Source: Proteobacteria bacterium SG_bin6 | GTDB taxonomy: Bacteria; Pseudomonadota; Alphaproteobacteria; Sphingomonadales; Sphingomonadaceae | Assembly: GCA_002083435.1 (NCBI GenBank) | Contig: LWDJ01000039.1 | Coordinates: 1-59,309, forward strand | Reading direction: 5' to 3' | Length of the DNA: 59,309 bases | Part shown: positions 44,812 to 53,808 of the stretch, piece after piece | How the letters are laid out: every line of letters starts with the position of its first letter | Position numbering within the stretch: the first letter of the stretch is position 1 | Program-made: the position numbers and the translations under genes | Notes under the pieces: model-generated | Databases searched by the model: none | Seen by the model: only the letters and a program-made list of their open reading frames with translations | What the model was told of the DNA's origin: nothing

Positions 44812-46326
44812 ATGACCGTTACGATCCGCGCCGCCGATGTGATCGAGAGCGTCGCCGACGCGCTGCAATTCATCAGCTATTTCCACCCCATGGACTATAT
44901 CCGCGCGCTTGGTGCTGCGTACGAGGCCGAGCAGAGCCCGGCGGCGAAGGACGCGATCGCGCAGATCCTCACCAATTCGCGGATGTGCGCCGAAGGGCAC
45001 CGGCCGATCTGCCAGGACACCGGCATCGTGACCGTGTTTGTCAAATGGGGCCAGGATTGCCGGCTGGAGGGCGATCGTTCGCTGCAAGAGGTCGTCGACG
45101 AAGGCGTGCGCCGCGCCTATCTCCACCCCGAGAACAAGCTGCGCGCCTCGATCCTCGCCGATCCCGCCTTCACCCGGCGCAACACCAGGGACAATACGCC
45201 GAGCGTGCTGCACGTGGAGATGGTGCCGGGGGCGACCGTTTCGGTCGATGTCGCGGCGAAGGGCGGCGGCAGCGAGAACAAGAGCAAGTTCAAGATGATG
45301 AACCCCAGCGACTCGATCGTCGACTGGGTGCTGGAGATGGTGCCGCAAATGGGCGCGGGCTGGTGCCCGCCGGGGATGCTCGGCATCGGCATCGGCGGCA
45401 CCGCGGAAAAGGCGGTACTGCTGGCGAAGCAGAGCCTGATGGGACCGATCGACATGGCCCAGCTCAAGACGCGCGGCCCGCAGAACGACATCGAGGCGCT
45501 GCGGATCGAACTGTTCGACAAGGTGAACGCGCTTGGCATCGGCGCGCAGGGGCTGGGGGGGCTTTCCACCATTCTCGACGTGAAGATCCTCGATTGGCCG
45601 ACCCATGCCGCGTCCAAGCCCGTCGCGATGATCCCCAATTGCGCCGCCACTCGCCACGCGCATTTCACGCTCGATGGATCGGGGCCGGCCTATCTGGAGG
45701 CGCCCAAGCTCGAGGAATGGCCGCGGGTGAACTGGCAGCCCGACAGCGCCGCCAAGCGCGTCGACCTCGACACGCTCACCCCCGAGGTGGTGCAAAGCTG
45801 GAAGCAGGGCGACCGGCTGCTGCTCAATGGCAAGATGCTCACCGGGCGCGACGCGGCGCACAAGCGGATCAAGGACATGCTCGACAAGGGCGAGCCGCTC
45901 CCGGTCGAGTTCCGGGGCCGGGTGATCTATTATGTCGGCCCGGTCGATCCGGTGGGCGAGGAAGTGGTGGGGCCGGCGGGGCCGACGACGGCGACGCGGA
46001 TGGACAAGTTCACCCGGATGATGCTCGAACAGGGCTTGCTCGCGATGGTCGGCAAGGCCGAGCGCGGCCCGGCGGCGGTGGAGGCGATCCGCGATCACCG
46101 CAGCGCCTATCTGATGGCGGTCGGCGGGGCGGCCTATCTCGTCGCCCGCGCGATCAAGGGGAGCCGCGTCGTCGGCTTCGCGGACCTCGGCATGGAGGCG
46201 ATCTACGAGTTCGAGGTGCAGGATTTCCCGGTGACGGTGGCGGTGGACGCTGAAGGGAACAACGTCCACCAGCTCGCGCCCTTGGTGTGGCGGGAAAAGA
46301 TCGCGCGGGAGAAATTGCTGGCCTAA
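44812..46326 (+). CDS. fumA: Fumarate hydratase, class I (iron-sulphur)
   Basis: A 504-residue fumarase of the oxygen-sensitive 4Fe-4S class, hydrating fumarate to malate in the citric acid cycle. The N-terminal half has GHRPICQDTGIVTVFVKWG with a cluster cysteine and GAGWCPPGMLGIGIGGTAEK; the C-terminal beta domain has GRVIYYVGPVDPVGEEVVGP and TATRMDKFTRMMLEQG. The single-chain arrangement and length match FumA/FumB. It stands alone, divergent from the GGDEF-EAL gene. A degenerate copy of the GC palindrome lies 30 bases after its stop. Confidence 0.94.
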   Translation: MTVTIRAADVIESVADALQFISYFHPMDYIRALGAAYEAEQSPAAKDAIAQILTNSRMCAEGHRPICQDTGIVTVFVKWGQDCRLEGDRSLQEVVDEGVRRAYLHPENKLRASILADPAFTRRNTRDNTPSVLHVEMVPGATVSVDVAAKGGGSENKSKFKMMNPSDSIVDWVLEMVPQMGAGWCPPGMLGIGIGGTAEKAVLLAKQSLMGPIDMAQLKTRGPQNDIEALRIELFDKVNALGIGAQGLGGLSTILDVKILDWPTHAASKPVAMIPNCAATRHAHFTLDGSGPAYLEAPKLEEWPRVNWQPDSAAKRVDLDTLTPEVVQSWKQGDRLLLNGKMLTGRDAAHKRIKDMLDKGEPLPVEFRGRVIYYVGPVDPVGEEVVGPAGPTTATRMDKFTRMMLEQGLLAMVGKAERGPAAVEAIRDHRSAYLMAVGGAAYLVARAIKGSRVVGFADLGMEAIYEFEVQDFPVTVAVDAEGNNVHQLAPLVWREKIAREKLLA

Positions 46327-46403
46327 GGGCGACCCCCGGAAGAGGTGACACGGAGAACCCCCTCCCCTTGAGTGGAGGAAGCGCAAGCCAAGGTGCCCAC
46401 GCT

Positions 46404-47516
46404 CTATTTGAGCGTGCCGATCATCGCCTCCTCCGCCGCGGTGAAGGCCGAGCGGCCCCGGGGCGCGTCGTCCGCCACGGCGGTGACGTAGAACGCCACC
46501 CCCTGCTTGGTCTCGGGATCGAGCCACAGCCCCGAGCGCAGGCCATAGGCCTCGCCCGCGTGGCCGACGCGCGGGCGGCCGTCGCCGAAGGGATCGTCGG
46601 CGCACGTCGCCGGGCGGCCCGGCAGCGCGAGCAGCATCACCCCCAGGCCATAGCCGCAATAGAAGCCGCCCTCGCTGTCGCCATTGGTGCCATCGAAGCG
46701 CCACGCCGGACGCGTCATCGCGGCGAGGCTGCTGGCGCTGAGCAGTCCGGGCTTCACCAGCACCGAGCCCAGCCGCGCCAGATCGACCGCGCTGATCCGC
46801 ATGCCACCCTGGGGCGAGAAGAAGGCGCTGCTATGCGCCAGGCGGTAGCGCGCGAGATCGCAGCCGCCGTCGCTCGCCGGGGTGCCGGGGCAGCCGCGCC
46901 CGGCATCGTCATCGCGCGCCACGTCGCCGCTCGCGCGGTAGAGCACCACCGCGCGCGCCGTTGTTTCGCGCGAGCAGGTCGTCCAGTTGAAACAGGCGTC
47001 GATCCGCAAGGGGCGGAAGATGAGGCGCGCCATCAGCCGATCGAACCGCTCCCCGGTCGCGCCTTCCATCGCGGCGGCGATCAGCGGGAAGTTGAGATTG
47101 GCATAGGCGAAATAGCCCGCGCCGTGTGTCGTGTCCCACGCCCCCGGCTGCGCGAGATGCGCGGCGAGATCGGCGTCGAGCGGCAGCGCATAGCCCGCCG
47201 CGTCGCGGACCCCGGCGGTGTGCGACAGCAGCTGGCGCAGCGTCACCGGCACGTCAGGGAAGGCCGGGTTGCGCAGCCGCCAGCCGAGATAGCGCGCGAC
47301 ATCGGCGTCGAGCTCGAGCTTCCCTGCCTCGACCAGGCGCATGACAGCCACCGCCACCGCCAGCTTCGAGACCGAAGCGACGCGTACCGGGTCCGTCGCC
47401 CGCGTCGTCCGCCCGGTGCGGCGGTCAGCGACCCCCCGGGCCTGGCGCACGCCAAGCTTCGCGCCGGTGAAGGCGACGATGGCGGCGGGGGGCGGCGGGG
47501 GGAGCGCGTCGGTCAT
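46404..47516 (-). CDS. Serine hydrolase of the beta-lactamase class C/DD-peptidase family
   Basis: A 370-residue protein with the serine beta-lactamase fold: SVSK (Ser48 and Lys51) for the SxxK motif, the YAN tyrosine motif in FAYANLNFPL and HAG in VGHAGEAYG in place of the third KTG motif. The family includes esterases, D-aminopeptidases and penicillin-binding proteins as well as AmpC enzymes. No signal peptide is evident, since the start MTDALPPPPP is followed by ordinary fold residues, so a cytoplasmic esterase-like role is possible. Resistance function should not be assumed. It is divergent from the next gene by 84 bases. Confidence 0.8.
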   Translation of the reverse strand: MTDALPPPPPAAIVAFTGAKLGVRQARGVADRRTGRTTRATDPVRVASVSKLAVAVAVMRLVEAGKLELDADVARYLGWRLRNPAFPDVPVTLRQLLSHTAGVRDAAGYALPLDADLAAHLAQPGAWDTTHGAGYFAYANLNFPLIAAAMEGATGERFDRLMARLIFRPLRIDACFNWTTCSRETTARAVVLYRASGDVARDDDAGRGCPGTPASDGGCDLARYRLAHSSAFFSPQGGMRISAVDLARLGSVLVKPGLLSASSLAAMTRPAWRFDGTNGDSEGGFYCGYGLGVMLLALPGRPATCADDPFGDGRPRVGHAGEAYGLRSGLWLDPETKQGVAFYVTAVADDAPRGRSAFTAAEEAMIGTLK

Positions 47517-47600
47517 CGTCGCAGCTTGCCGTGCGGGCCGAGGCGCAGCAAGCGCTTGAGCTTGCCCACCGCCTTGCTATCCCTCGCGGCGGAGGGAGCG

Positions 47601-48032
47601 ATGCAGCGCGGGGGACTGGAGACGAATCTGGCGCGCGCCGGCGCGGCGCTGGGGATCGGTGGCGCGGCGAGCGGGCTGATCTGGGGCTTCTTTGCCGCGC
47701 TTGGCGGAGCGGGGCTGCTCGGCATCGCCGCCAGCGTGCTGCTCGGCGCGCTGTTCTCGGCCGCCGGGATCACCGCGCTCGCCGCGCCGATCTGGCTCGC
47801 GCTGCACCTGTCCGGCCGGCGCGGACTGGGGACGGCAGCGGCAACCGGCGCGCTCATCGGCTTCATCCTGTTCCTCGGCGCGCAGACCTATGGCTTCGGC
47901 CTTGGCGCCGCGCCCCCCGCCGATGCCGCGACCTGGGGGATGCGCTGGCTGAGCGCGGCGGCGACGAGCATCGGCTTCGCCCTGATCGGCGCCGGGGTGG
48001 CGGCGCTGATGTGGCGCGTCGCCTATCGCTGA
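47601..48032 (+). CDS. Hypothetical membrane protein
   Basis: A 143-residue protein with about four hydrophobic helices rich in Gly and Ala (IGGAASGLIWGFFAALGGAG, LLGIAASVLLGALFSAAG, AAATGALIGFILFLG and GFALIGAGVAALMW). GGCGGAGGGAG lies just before the ATG. No family is recognised. It is followed by a series of stem-loops before the acylase gene. Confidence 0.6.
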   Translation: MQRGGLETNLARAGAALGIGGAASGLIWGFFAALGGAGLLGIAASVLLGALFSAAGITALAAPIWLALHLSGRRGLGTAAATGALIGFILFLGAQTYGFGLGAAPPADAATWGMRWLSAAATSIGFALIGAGVAALMWRVAYR

Positions 48033-48043
48033 GCGCCTGTTTG

Positions 48044-48143
48044 GAAATGCGCTTGTCGCGCATTTCGTGGTACCGGCCAGCACCGGGTGAACAGCGCCCC
48101 GCGCTGTTCAGGCTATGCCGGGGCATGGCCGGCCCGATGCCCC
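48044..48143. other. Three successive stem-loops before the acylase gene
   Basis: Three hairpins lie in a row: GAAATGCGC/GCGCATTTC (48044-48066), GAACAGCGC/GCGCTGTTC (48089-48109, loop CCC) and GGGGCAT/ATGCCCC (48120-48143). All stems are perfect. None is followed by a clear T tract. They may be a structured leader or a mosaic of dispersed palindromes. Confidence 0.5.
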
Positions 48144-48217
48144 CCCGCTCTTACAATGGCTCTTGTCGATCGCGGGCGGAGGGTTCAGCTTGCGCGCCAA
48201 AAGCGGGGGAGCAGGCT

Positions 48218-50473
48218 ATGCGGCATCTGGGTTTGGGCTTCGCGATCATGGCGCTCGCGGCCGGCGTGGCCGAGGCGAAGCCGCGCTTCGCGGCCAGCAT
48301 CGTGCGCACCAGCTATGGCATTCCGCACATCAAGGCCGCGAATTGGGGCGGGGCAGGTTACGGCGTCGGCTATGCCTATGCCGAGGATAATCTTTGTCTC
48401 CTCGCCGAGGAATTCGTCGCGGTGGCGGGCGAGCGCAGCCGCTATTTCGGCGCGAAGAACAAAGCGGTGCTGGGCTTCCAGGAAATCGACAATCTCTCCA
48501 GCGACGTGTTCTTCCGCAGCCAGATCGACCTCCCGACGCTGCGCGCGCGCTGGGCCAGGCGCCCGGCCAAGGAGCAGGCGCTGCTCGCGGGCTATGTCGC
48601 GGGCTATAACCGTCGCCTGCGTGAAGTCGGCGCGCAGGCGCCCGAGGCATGCCGGGGCAAGCCCTGGCTGAAGCCGATCACGATGGACGACATGCTGCGC
48701 GTCTCGCAAAAGCAGCTGCTGCTGGCGAGCAGCCTCGCGCTCGCGCCCTATATCGTCAACGCCGCGCCCCCGGGCAAGGCGACCTCCGCCGCGCTGCCGC
48801 CGCTTGCTGATCCGCGCGAGCGCAGCTTTGGCTCGAACGGCTGGGCGTTCGGCGGCGAGGCGACCGTGAACGGGCGTGGCCTGGTGATAGGCAACCCGCA
48901 TTTCCCGTGGGAGGGGCCGTCGCGCTTCTGGCAGATGCACGTCACCATCCCTGGCGAGATCGACGTGATGGGGGTGGGCCTCGCCGGCACGCCGCTCGTC
49001 GCTTTGGGGTTCAACAAGGACATCGCCTGGACCCATACCGTCACCGCCGCGCAGCATTTCACGGTGTTCGAGCTGCCCTTGGTGCCGGGCAATGCGACCA
49101 GCTATCTGGTCGATGGCAAACCCGAGGCGATGCGCCCCCGCGCCATTACCGTGCCGACCGAGGCGGGACCGGTGACGCGCACCGTGTACCAGAGTCGTTA
49201 TGGCGCGGTGCTCACCATTCCGCTGCTTGGCCTCGGCTGGACCGCCGAGCGCGCCTATGCGGTGCGCGACGCCAATGCCGATAACGATGCGTCGCTCGCC
49301 GCCTGGATGGCGATCGGCAAGGCGCGCTCGGTCGCCGAAGTGAAGGCGGCGGTCTCCTCCACGCTTGGTATTCCGTGGGTGAACACCATCGCCGCCGATC
49401 GCGCGGGCGGCGCGCTCCATGCCGATGTGACGCCGGTGCCCAATGTCTCGGGCGACAAGGCGGTGGCGTGCGCCACGCCGCGTTCGGGGGCGGTCGCGGC
49501 GCGCTTCATCCTGCTCGATGGCGGGCGTTCGGCGTGCGATTGGGACAAGGTCGCCGGCACCCCGCGCCCCGGCCTGATGCCCGCCAGCGACCAGGCGATC
49601 TGGGAACGGCGCGATTATGTCGTCAATTCGAATGACAGCTATTGGCTGAGCAACGCGCGCGCGCCGTACAAGCGGCTCTCGCCGATCCTGGGCGCCTGGG
49701 GCACCGAGCGGACGCTGCGCACCCGCTCCGGCCTGATCGAGACCGAGGCGCGGCTCGCCGGCGCCGACGGGTTGGGCGGCGCCAAGATCGACAATGCGAT
49801 CGCCACGCAAATGGTGTTCGCGAACAAGGCGCTCGCCGCCGATCTGGGGCTGAAGGCAACGCTCGCCGCCTGCGCGGGCGATGCGGCGGTGGCGGTACCG
49901 TGCGCGGCGCTCGCCCGCTGGGACGGGCGCTTCAACGCCGACAGCCGCGGCGCGGCGCTGTTCCTCAACTATTGGCCGCTGGTCGAGCGGCTGCCCGGCG
50001 CCTGGGGAACGCCGTTCGACGCCGCCGATCCGGTGAACACCCCGCGCGATTTCCGCGGCGACCCGGCGAAGCTGCGCGCGGCGCTCGCCAAGGCGGCCGA
50101 CCAGCTGGCCAAGCAAGGCATCGCGCTCGATGCGCGCTGGGGCGAGGTGCAGTTCGCGGTGCGCGGGGCGGATCGTATCGCGGTGCACGGCGGGCCGGGG
50201 CAGTTGGGCGTGCTCAACGTCCAGCAGGCGCGCCCGGTCGCCGGCGGCCTCGTGCCGTTCCACGGATCGAGCTATATCCAGGTGGTGAGCTTCGACGAGG
50301 CCGGCCCGGTCGCCGACGCGGTGCTCAGCTATTCGCAATCGACCGATCCCGCCTCGCCGCACTATGGCGACCAGACCCGGCTCTATTCGGCGAAGAAATG
50401 GGTGCGGCTGCCCTTCACCCCGGCGGCGATCGCGGCGGATGCGCAGGGGAAAGCAAAGGCGATCAGCGAGTAA
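48218..50473 (+). CDS. Penicillin acylase family (Ntn-hydrolase) protein
   Basis: A 751-residue precursor with a signal peptide (LGFAIMALAAGVAEA), so it is exported. After a short alpha chain region containing IVRTSYGIPHIKA and GYAYAEDNLCLLAEEF, the beta chain would begin at Ser206 in SFGSNGWAFGG, the N-terminal nucleophile exposed by self-cleavage. NPHFPWEGPSRFWQMHVTIP supports the family. Relatives are PvdQ/QuiP-type acyl-homoserine-lactone acylases and aculeacin or penicillin acylases; the substrate cannot be settled from sequence. GGGGGAGCAGG precedes the ATG at 48218. tRNA-Pro follows its stop directly on the other strand. Confidence 0.88.
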   Translation: MRHLGLGFAIMALAAGVAEAKPRFAASIVRTSYGIPHIKAANWGGAGYGVGYAYAEDNLCLLAEEFVAVAGERSRYFGAKNKAVLGFQEIDNLSSDVFFRSQIDLPTLRARWARRPAKEQALLAGYVAGYNRRLREVGAQAPEACRGKPWLKPITMDDMLRVSQKQLLLASSLALAPYIVNAAPPGKATSAALPPLADPRERSFGSNGWAFGGEATVNGRGLVIGNPHFPWEGPSRFWQMHVTIPGEIDVMGVGLAGTPLVALGFNKDIAWTHTVTAAQHFTVFELPLVPGNATSYLVDGKPEAMRPRAITVPTEAGPVTRTVYQSRYGAVLTIPLLGLGWTAERAYAVRDANADNDASLAAWMAIGKARSVAEVKAAVSSTLGIPWVNTIAADRAGGALHADVTPVPNVSGDKAVACATPRSGAVAARFILLDGGRSACDWDKVAGTPRPGLMPASDQAIWERRDYVVNSNDSYWLSNARAPYKRLSPILGAWGTERTLRTRSGLIETEARLAGADGLGGAKIDNAIATQMVFANKALAADLGLKATLAACAGDAAVAVPCAALARWDGRFNADSRGAALFLNYWPLVERLPGAWGTPFDAADPVNTPRDFRGDPAKLRAALAKAADQLAKQGIALDARWGEVQFAVRGADRIAVHGGPGQLGVLNVQQARPVAGGLVPFHGSSYIQVVSFDEAGPVADAVLSYSQSTDPASPHYGDQTRLYSAKKWVRLPFTPAAIAADAQGKAKAISE

Positions 50474-50475
50474 AT

Positions 50476-50552
50476 TGGTCGGGACGACAGGATTCGAACC
50501 TGCGACCCCCACACCCCCAGTGTGATGCGCTACCAGGCTGCGCTACGTCCCG
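50476..50552 (-). tRNA. tRNA-Pro (anticodon GGG)
   Basis: A 77-nucleotide cloverleaf on the minus strand: acceptor CGGGACG with CGTCCCG, D-arm GCGCAGCCTGGTAGCGC, anticodon loop CTGGGGG giving anticodon GGG with the G37 usual for proline tRNAs, T-arm CAGGTTCGAATCCTG and an encoded CCA end. Confidence 0.95.
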
Positions 50553-50683
50553 ACCGAGGGGCAGCGCTCTAGGCCGGTTGGGCCGGGGATGCAAGCGCGA
50601 AGGGGGCGGCGGCCCAAGTTCGCTAGCGCGCGTTGGCGCGCGCGCGGGTGCTCCCCATATCCAACCGCGAAGGAGATGCGGGC

Positions 50684-52015
50684 TTGAGCGAGGAGTGGCG
50701 GAGCAAGGCGGTGCCAAGTGGGCGGATCGCCCGGCTGGGCGTGTTCGGGCGGCTCGCGGGCGGGGTCGCGGGCGGTGTGCTCGCCGAAGGCGCGCGCCGG
50801 CTGGCGGAGGGCGAGCGCCCGAAACTGCGCGAGCTCCTGCTTACCCCCGGCAATGTCGGCCGCGTCGCCGATCAACTCTCGCAGCTGCGCGGGGCGGCGA
50901 TGAAGCTGGGGCAGATGGTGTCGATGGACGCGGGCGATCTGCTCCCGCCCGAACTCGCGCAACTGCTCGCCAAGCTGCGCGAGCGCGCGCACCAGATGCC
51001 GCCGGCGCAGCTCCAGCGCGTGCTGGCGGCCGAATGGGGGCGCGACTGGCGCCAGCGTTTCGCGCATTTCGGCGCGAGCCCGATCGCCGCCGCCTCGATC
51101 GGCCAGGTCCACAAGGCCGTGACCCGCGACGGGCGGACGCTCGCGATCAAGGTGCAATATCCGGGGGTGCGCGAGAGCATCGACGCCGATGTGGACAATG
51201 TCGCGACGCTGCTGCGCGTCTCCGGCCTGCTGCCGCGCGAGCTCGACATCGCGCCGCTGCTCGCCGAGGCCAAGCGCCAGCTGCACGAGGAGGCCGATTA
51301 CGCGCGCGAGGCGGCGCAGATGACCGCTTATGCCGATCTGCTCGGCGACGATCCCGCCTATCTGGTGCCGCGCCCCGATCCCGAGTTCACCACAGAGCGC
51401 GTGCTGGCGATGAGCTTCGTCGACGGGGTGAGCATCGAAACCCTCGCCGAAGCGCCCCAGGCGGTGCGCGACCAGACCATGCGCGCGCTGATCGCGCTGG
51501 TGCTGCGCGAACTGTTCGACTTCGGCCTGATGCAGACCGATCCCAATTTCGCCAACTATCGATTCCAGGGCGAAACCGGCCGGCTGGTACTGCTCGACTT
51601 CGGCGCGGCGCGCGCGGTGCCCCCGGCGGTGCGCGAGGGCTACCGCGCGTTGCTCGGGGCGGGCTTGGCCGGGGATCGCGATGCCGCGCGGCGCGCCGCG
51701 ATCGCCGCGGGCTTCATGAGCACCGCCGCCGCCGAGCGTCATGGCGCGACGATCGACCGGATGATCGACGTGATCCTGGGCGAGCTTGGCCGCCCCGGCG
51801 CGTTCGATTTCGGCGACCGCGCCTTCGTGGGCGTGCTGCGCGATCAGGGCGCGAGCGTCGCCGCCGATCGCGCGAGCTGGCACCTGCCCCCCGCCGATCT
51901 GCTGTTCGTCCAGCGCAAGATCAGCGGCACCGCGCTCCTCGCCGCGCGGCTGAAAGCGAAGGTGGATGTGCGTTCGCTGGTCGAAGGGATGGTGGCGGCG
52001 AAGCTCGCAGCCTGA
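50684..52015 (+). CDS. ABC1/AarF/UbiB family atypical kinase
   Basis: A 443-residue protein of the UbiB-like family, which supports ubiquinone and lipid metabolism. Family marks are the KxGQ motif in RGAAMKLGQMVSMD, the Ala-rich loop PIAAASIGQVHKA, the lysine of IKVQYPGVRE, the acidic DPNFANYRF and the metal-binding LLDFGAARAV. A TTG at 50684, following AAGGAG by nine bases, is the likely start; a 17-codon extension is possible but lacks support. It lacks C-terminal membrane helices, like the shorter bacterial and mycobacterial relatives. Its stop is six bases from the convergent GH1-like gene. Confidence 0.85.
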   Translation: MSEEWRSKAVPSGRIARLGVFGRLAGGVAGGVLAEGARRLAEGERPKLRELLLTPGNVGRVADQLSQLRGAAMKLGQMVSMDAGDLLPPELAQLLAKLRERAHQMPPAQLQRVLAAEWGRDWRQRFAHFGASPIAAASIGQVHKAVTRDGRTLAIKVQYPGVRESIDADVDNVATLLRVSGLLPRELDIAPLLAEAKRQLHEEADYAREAAQMTAYADLLGDDPAYLVPRPDPEFTTERVLAMSFVDGVSIETLAEAPQAVRDQTMRALIALVLRELFDFGLMQTDPNFANYRFQGETGRLVLLDFGAARAVPPAVREGYRALLGAGLAGDRDAARRAAIAAGFMSTAAAERHGATIDRMIDVILGELGRPGAFDFGDRAFVGVLRDQGASVAADRASWHLPPADLLFVQRKISGTALLAARLKAKVDVRSLVEGMVAAKLAA

Positions 52016-52021
52016 GCGCGT

Positions 52022-53305
52022 TCACCCCATCTCCCGGGCGCGCGCCCGTTGGTGGGCTTCCTGGTCCCCGCCGGCGTCGCTTGGCATTACCACCGGCACG
52101 GTCAGGCACAGGCTTTGGGTCGGCAGCACGTCGCGCCACTGGCGGATAAGGCGCTGAAATGCCTTGCCGACGGGGCGGATCCGGCGATCGAGGTCGAACA
52201 GCCCGACCGCGTTCACCGTGCCACGCTTCTCGCGCAAGGCAACATCCCAATCGGTCTGGTCGGTCAGCGAATACCAGGTGAAGCCGACCACGGGCACGCC
52301 GTCATTGCGCACGCGCAGAACGTTCGCCCATTGCTTCCACAGCCAGTCGACCGCCTCGCGCCCGCTCGACCCTTGCGCGAGGTTGGTCTCGGTGTGCATC
52401 ACCGGCAGGCGGTAGCGGCGATGATATTGGCGGGTGATTTCGCTATAGCCGAAAATCTCGCCCGAGGCTTGGGTGACGCCATTCTCGGCGACGCGGTGCT
52501 CGTTGGTGATATAATAATCATTCCCCATGATGCAGTGCTGCTTCAGCTTGTTGCCGAGGAAGAAATGATATTCCTCGCGCGTCATGCCGTTGTCGAACAG
52601 ATATTCATACATCTCCGAATCGATCCGTCGCCCGTAATTGAGATCGAGCGACAGGAATCGCTGCGAGTTCATCAGCTCTGCCGGGCCGATCGCGGCGGGG
52701 GACTCGGCGTGATAATATTCGGATGACTCGCTCTGGATGAAAATCGCGTCCGGCCGCACTTGCAGGATTGATTGCATCGCCAGCACATTGGCTTTGACCA
52801 GATGCTTGAGCGCGGTGACGAACGCCCGATCGCTCGCCAGCTGTTCGTTCCACCAGCCATAGCGCGCCGAGAAAGTCGCGCAGATATACATTTCGTTGAC
52901 CGGGGTATAAAGCTGCACCCAGCCAAAACGCTCGGCGAAGGCGCGGGCATAGCGGCTGAATTGCTCGGGGAAATCGGGGTTCTGGAAGTCGCCGATCCAA
53001 TCGGGCACCCCAAAATGGCAGAGATCGACGATCGGCGCGATGTTACGCCGCTTCAGTTCGGCGAAAGTCTCGTCGGCGAAGCTCCAGTCGTAATGGTCCG
53101 GCCCGAGCCAGCTGGAATGGATCGGCGGGCCATAGCGCAAGTAACAAATGCCCATTTCGCTCACCAGCGCGAAATCCTCGCGCCAGCGGGTGTAATGGTG
53201 GCAGCTGTCCATCTCGTCGATGCGGGTACGCCCGCCATCGATCGTCGGCACGCTATTCTCGATGCCGGTCGCGAACATGAAGGTGGCGATGGTGCTTCTC
53301 CCCAA
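52022..53305 (-). CDS. GH1-like glycoside hydrolase
   Basis: A 427-residue protein with a beta/alpha barrel of the GH1 (beta-glucosidase) clan. The N-terminus FMFATGIENSVPTIDGG is the first strand. The acid-base site is LYTPVNEMYI with Glu138, and the likely nucleophile is Glu306 in VMHTETNLAQG; the barrel also has PIVDLCHFGVPDWI and VVGFTWYSLTDQTDW. It departs from classical GH1 in having TPVNEM rather than TxNEP. No signal peptide is seen. The start is uncertain: TTG at 53305 overlaps GGGGAGAAG, while an ATG at 53278 would trim the first strand. A degenerate tRNA-like element lies about 50 bases upstream. Confidence 0.8.
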   Translation of the reverse strand: MGRSTIATFMFATGIENSVPTIDGGRTRIDEMDSCHHYTRWREDFALVSEMGICYLRYGPPIHSSWLGPDHYDWSFADETFAELKRRNIAPIVDLCHFGVPDWIGDFQNPDFPEQFSRYARAFAERFGWVQLYTPVNEMYICATFSARYGWWNEQLASDRAFVTALKHLVKANVLAMQSILQVRPDAIFIQSESSEYYHAESPAAIGPAELMNSQRFLSLDLNYGRRIDSEMYEYLFDNGMTREEYHFFLGNKLKQHCIMGNDYYITNEHRVAENGVTQASGEIFGYSEITRQYHRRYRLPVMHTETNLAQGSSGREAVDWLWKQWANVLRVRNDGVPVVGFTWYSLTDQTDWDVALREKRGTVNAVGLFDLDRRIRPVGKAFQRLIRQWRDVLPTQSLCLTVPVVMPSDAGGDQEAHQRARAREMG

Positions 53306-53353
53306 AGCTGGCGGAGAGGAAACGCGTCAGCGGCGCGAAAGGAGGCAAATGGC

Positions 53354-53429
53354 CGGATGCCCCGCGTGGATTCGAACCACGTTCGATGGAGTTGGAGTCC
53401 GTAGTCACGCCGCAGCGATCTGGGAGGCC
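53354..53429 (-). pseudogene. Degenerate tRNA-like element (Trp-like anticodon CCA)
   Basis: On the minus strand there is a perfect T-arm (CGTGG, loop TTCGAAT, CCACG). Four or five bases before it is an anticodon-like arm, ACGGA, loop CTCCAAC, TCCAT, with four of five pairs and the anticodon CCA of tryptophan. Candidate acceptor strands GGCCTCC and CGGGGCA pair at five of seven positions; the D-arm is poor and the end reads CCG, not CCA. It is best read as a decayed tRNA or tRNA-derived attachment remnant. The whole gap 53306-53808 is 503 bases and otherwise holds two hairpins, at 53590-53605 (AACAGCT/AGCTGTT) and 53654-53678, and no supported gene. Confidence 0.35.
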
Positions 53430-53653
53430 CGAGCGTCCCTCGTGCGCCGGCACGGCACTGCACCGAAACGACCTTTTTCCGAGGTCGAGACGTTGCCACC
53501 CGAGCCCCCCGGAGTTCCGACGCGCGCGGACCGCTGAAGACGGGAAGATGAATAAATCCTGCCTTCTTGGGGCTGGCCGACCCTGAACAAACAGCTCAAG
53601 CTGTTCGGCGAAGCGAGCAACCTTTTCGGTGAGCAACGGTAGGCCAACAGCTA

Positions 53654-53678
53654 TGCCGCCTTATGGTTTCAGGCGGCA
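53654..53678. other. Stem-loop in the gap before the TetR gene
   Basis: Perfect 8-bp stem TGCCGCCT and AGGCGGCA with a 9-base loop. It lies in non-coding sequence 130 bases beyond the end of the TetR-type gene. There is no T tract, so an intrinsic terminator is not supported. Confidence 0.4.
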
Positions 53679-53808
53679 CCCCGCGCCCGGGCTCGATCGG
53701 TATCCGGGCACGGTTCTGAACGCATGCGCGCCGGCCGCGCTCATCACCCCCCTCACTTCAATACGCCAGACCTTTTGATGCAATCCCCAACTTCGCTCAT
53801 GGCGTAGC

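Noticed and set aside
53354..53429. Possible acceptor piece of a two-part tmRNA
   Set aside because: In the permuted alphaproteobacterial tmRNA the coding piece should follow downstream on the same strand, but the GH1-like gene starts about 50 bases on, and no tag frame was found in the surrounding gap. The element fits a decayed tRNA better.
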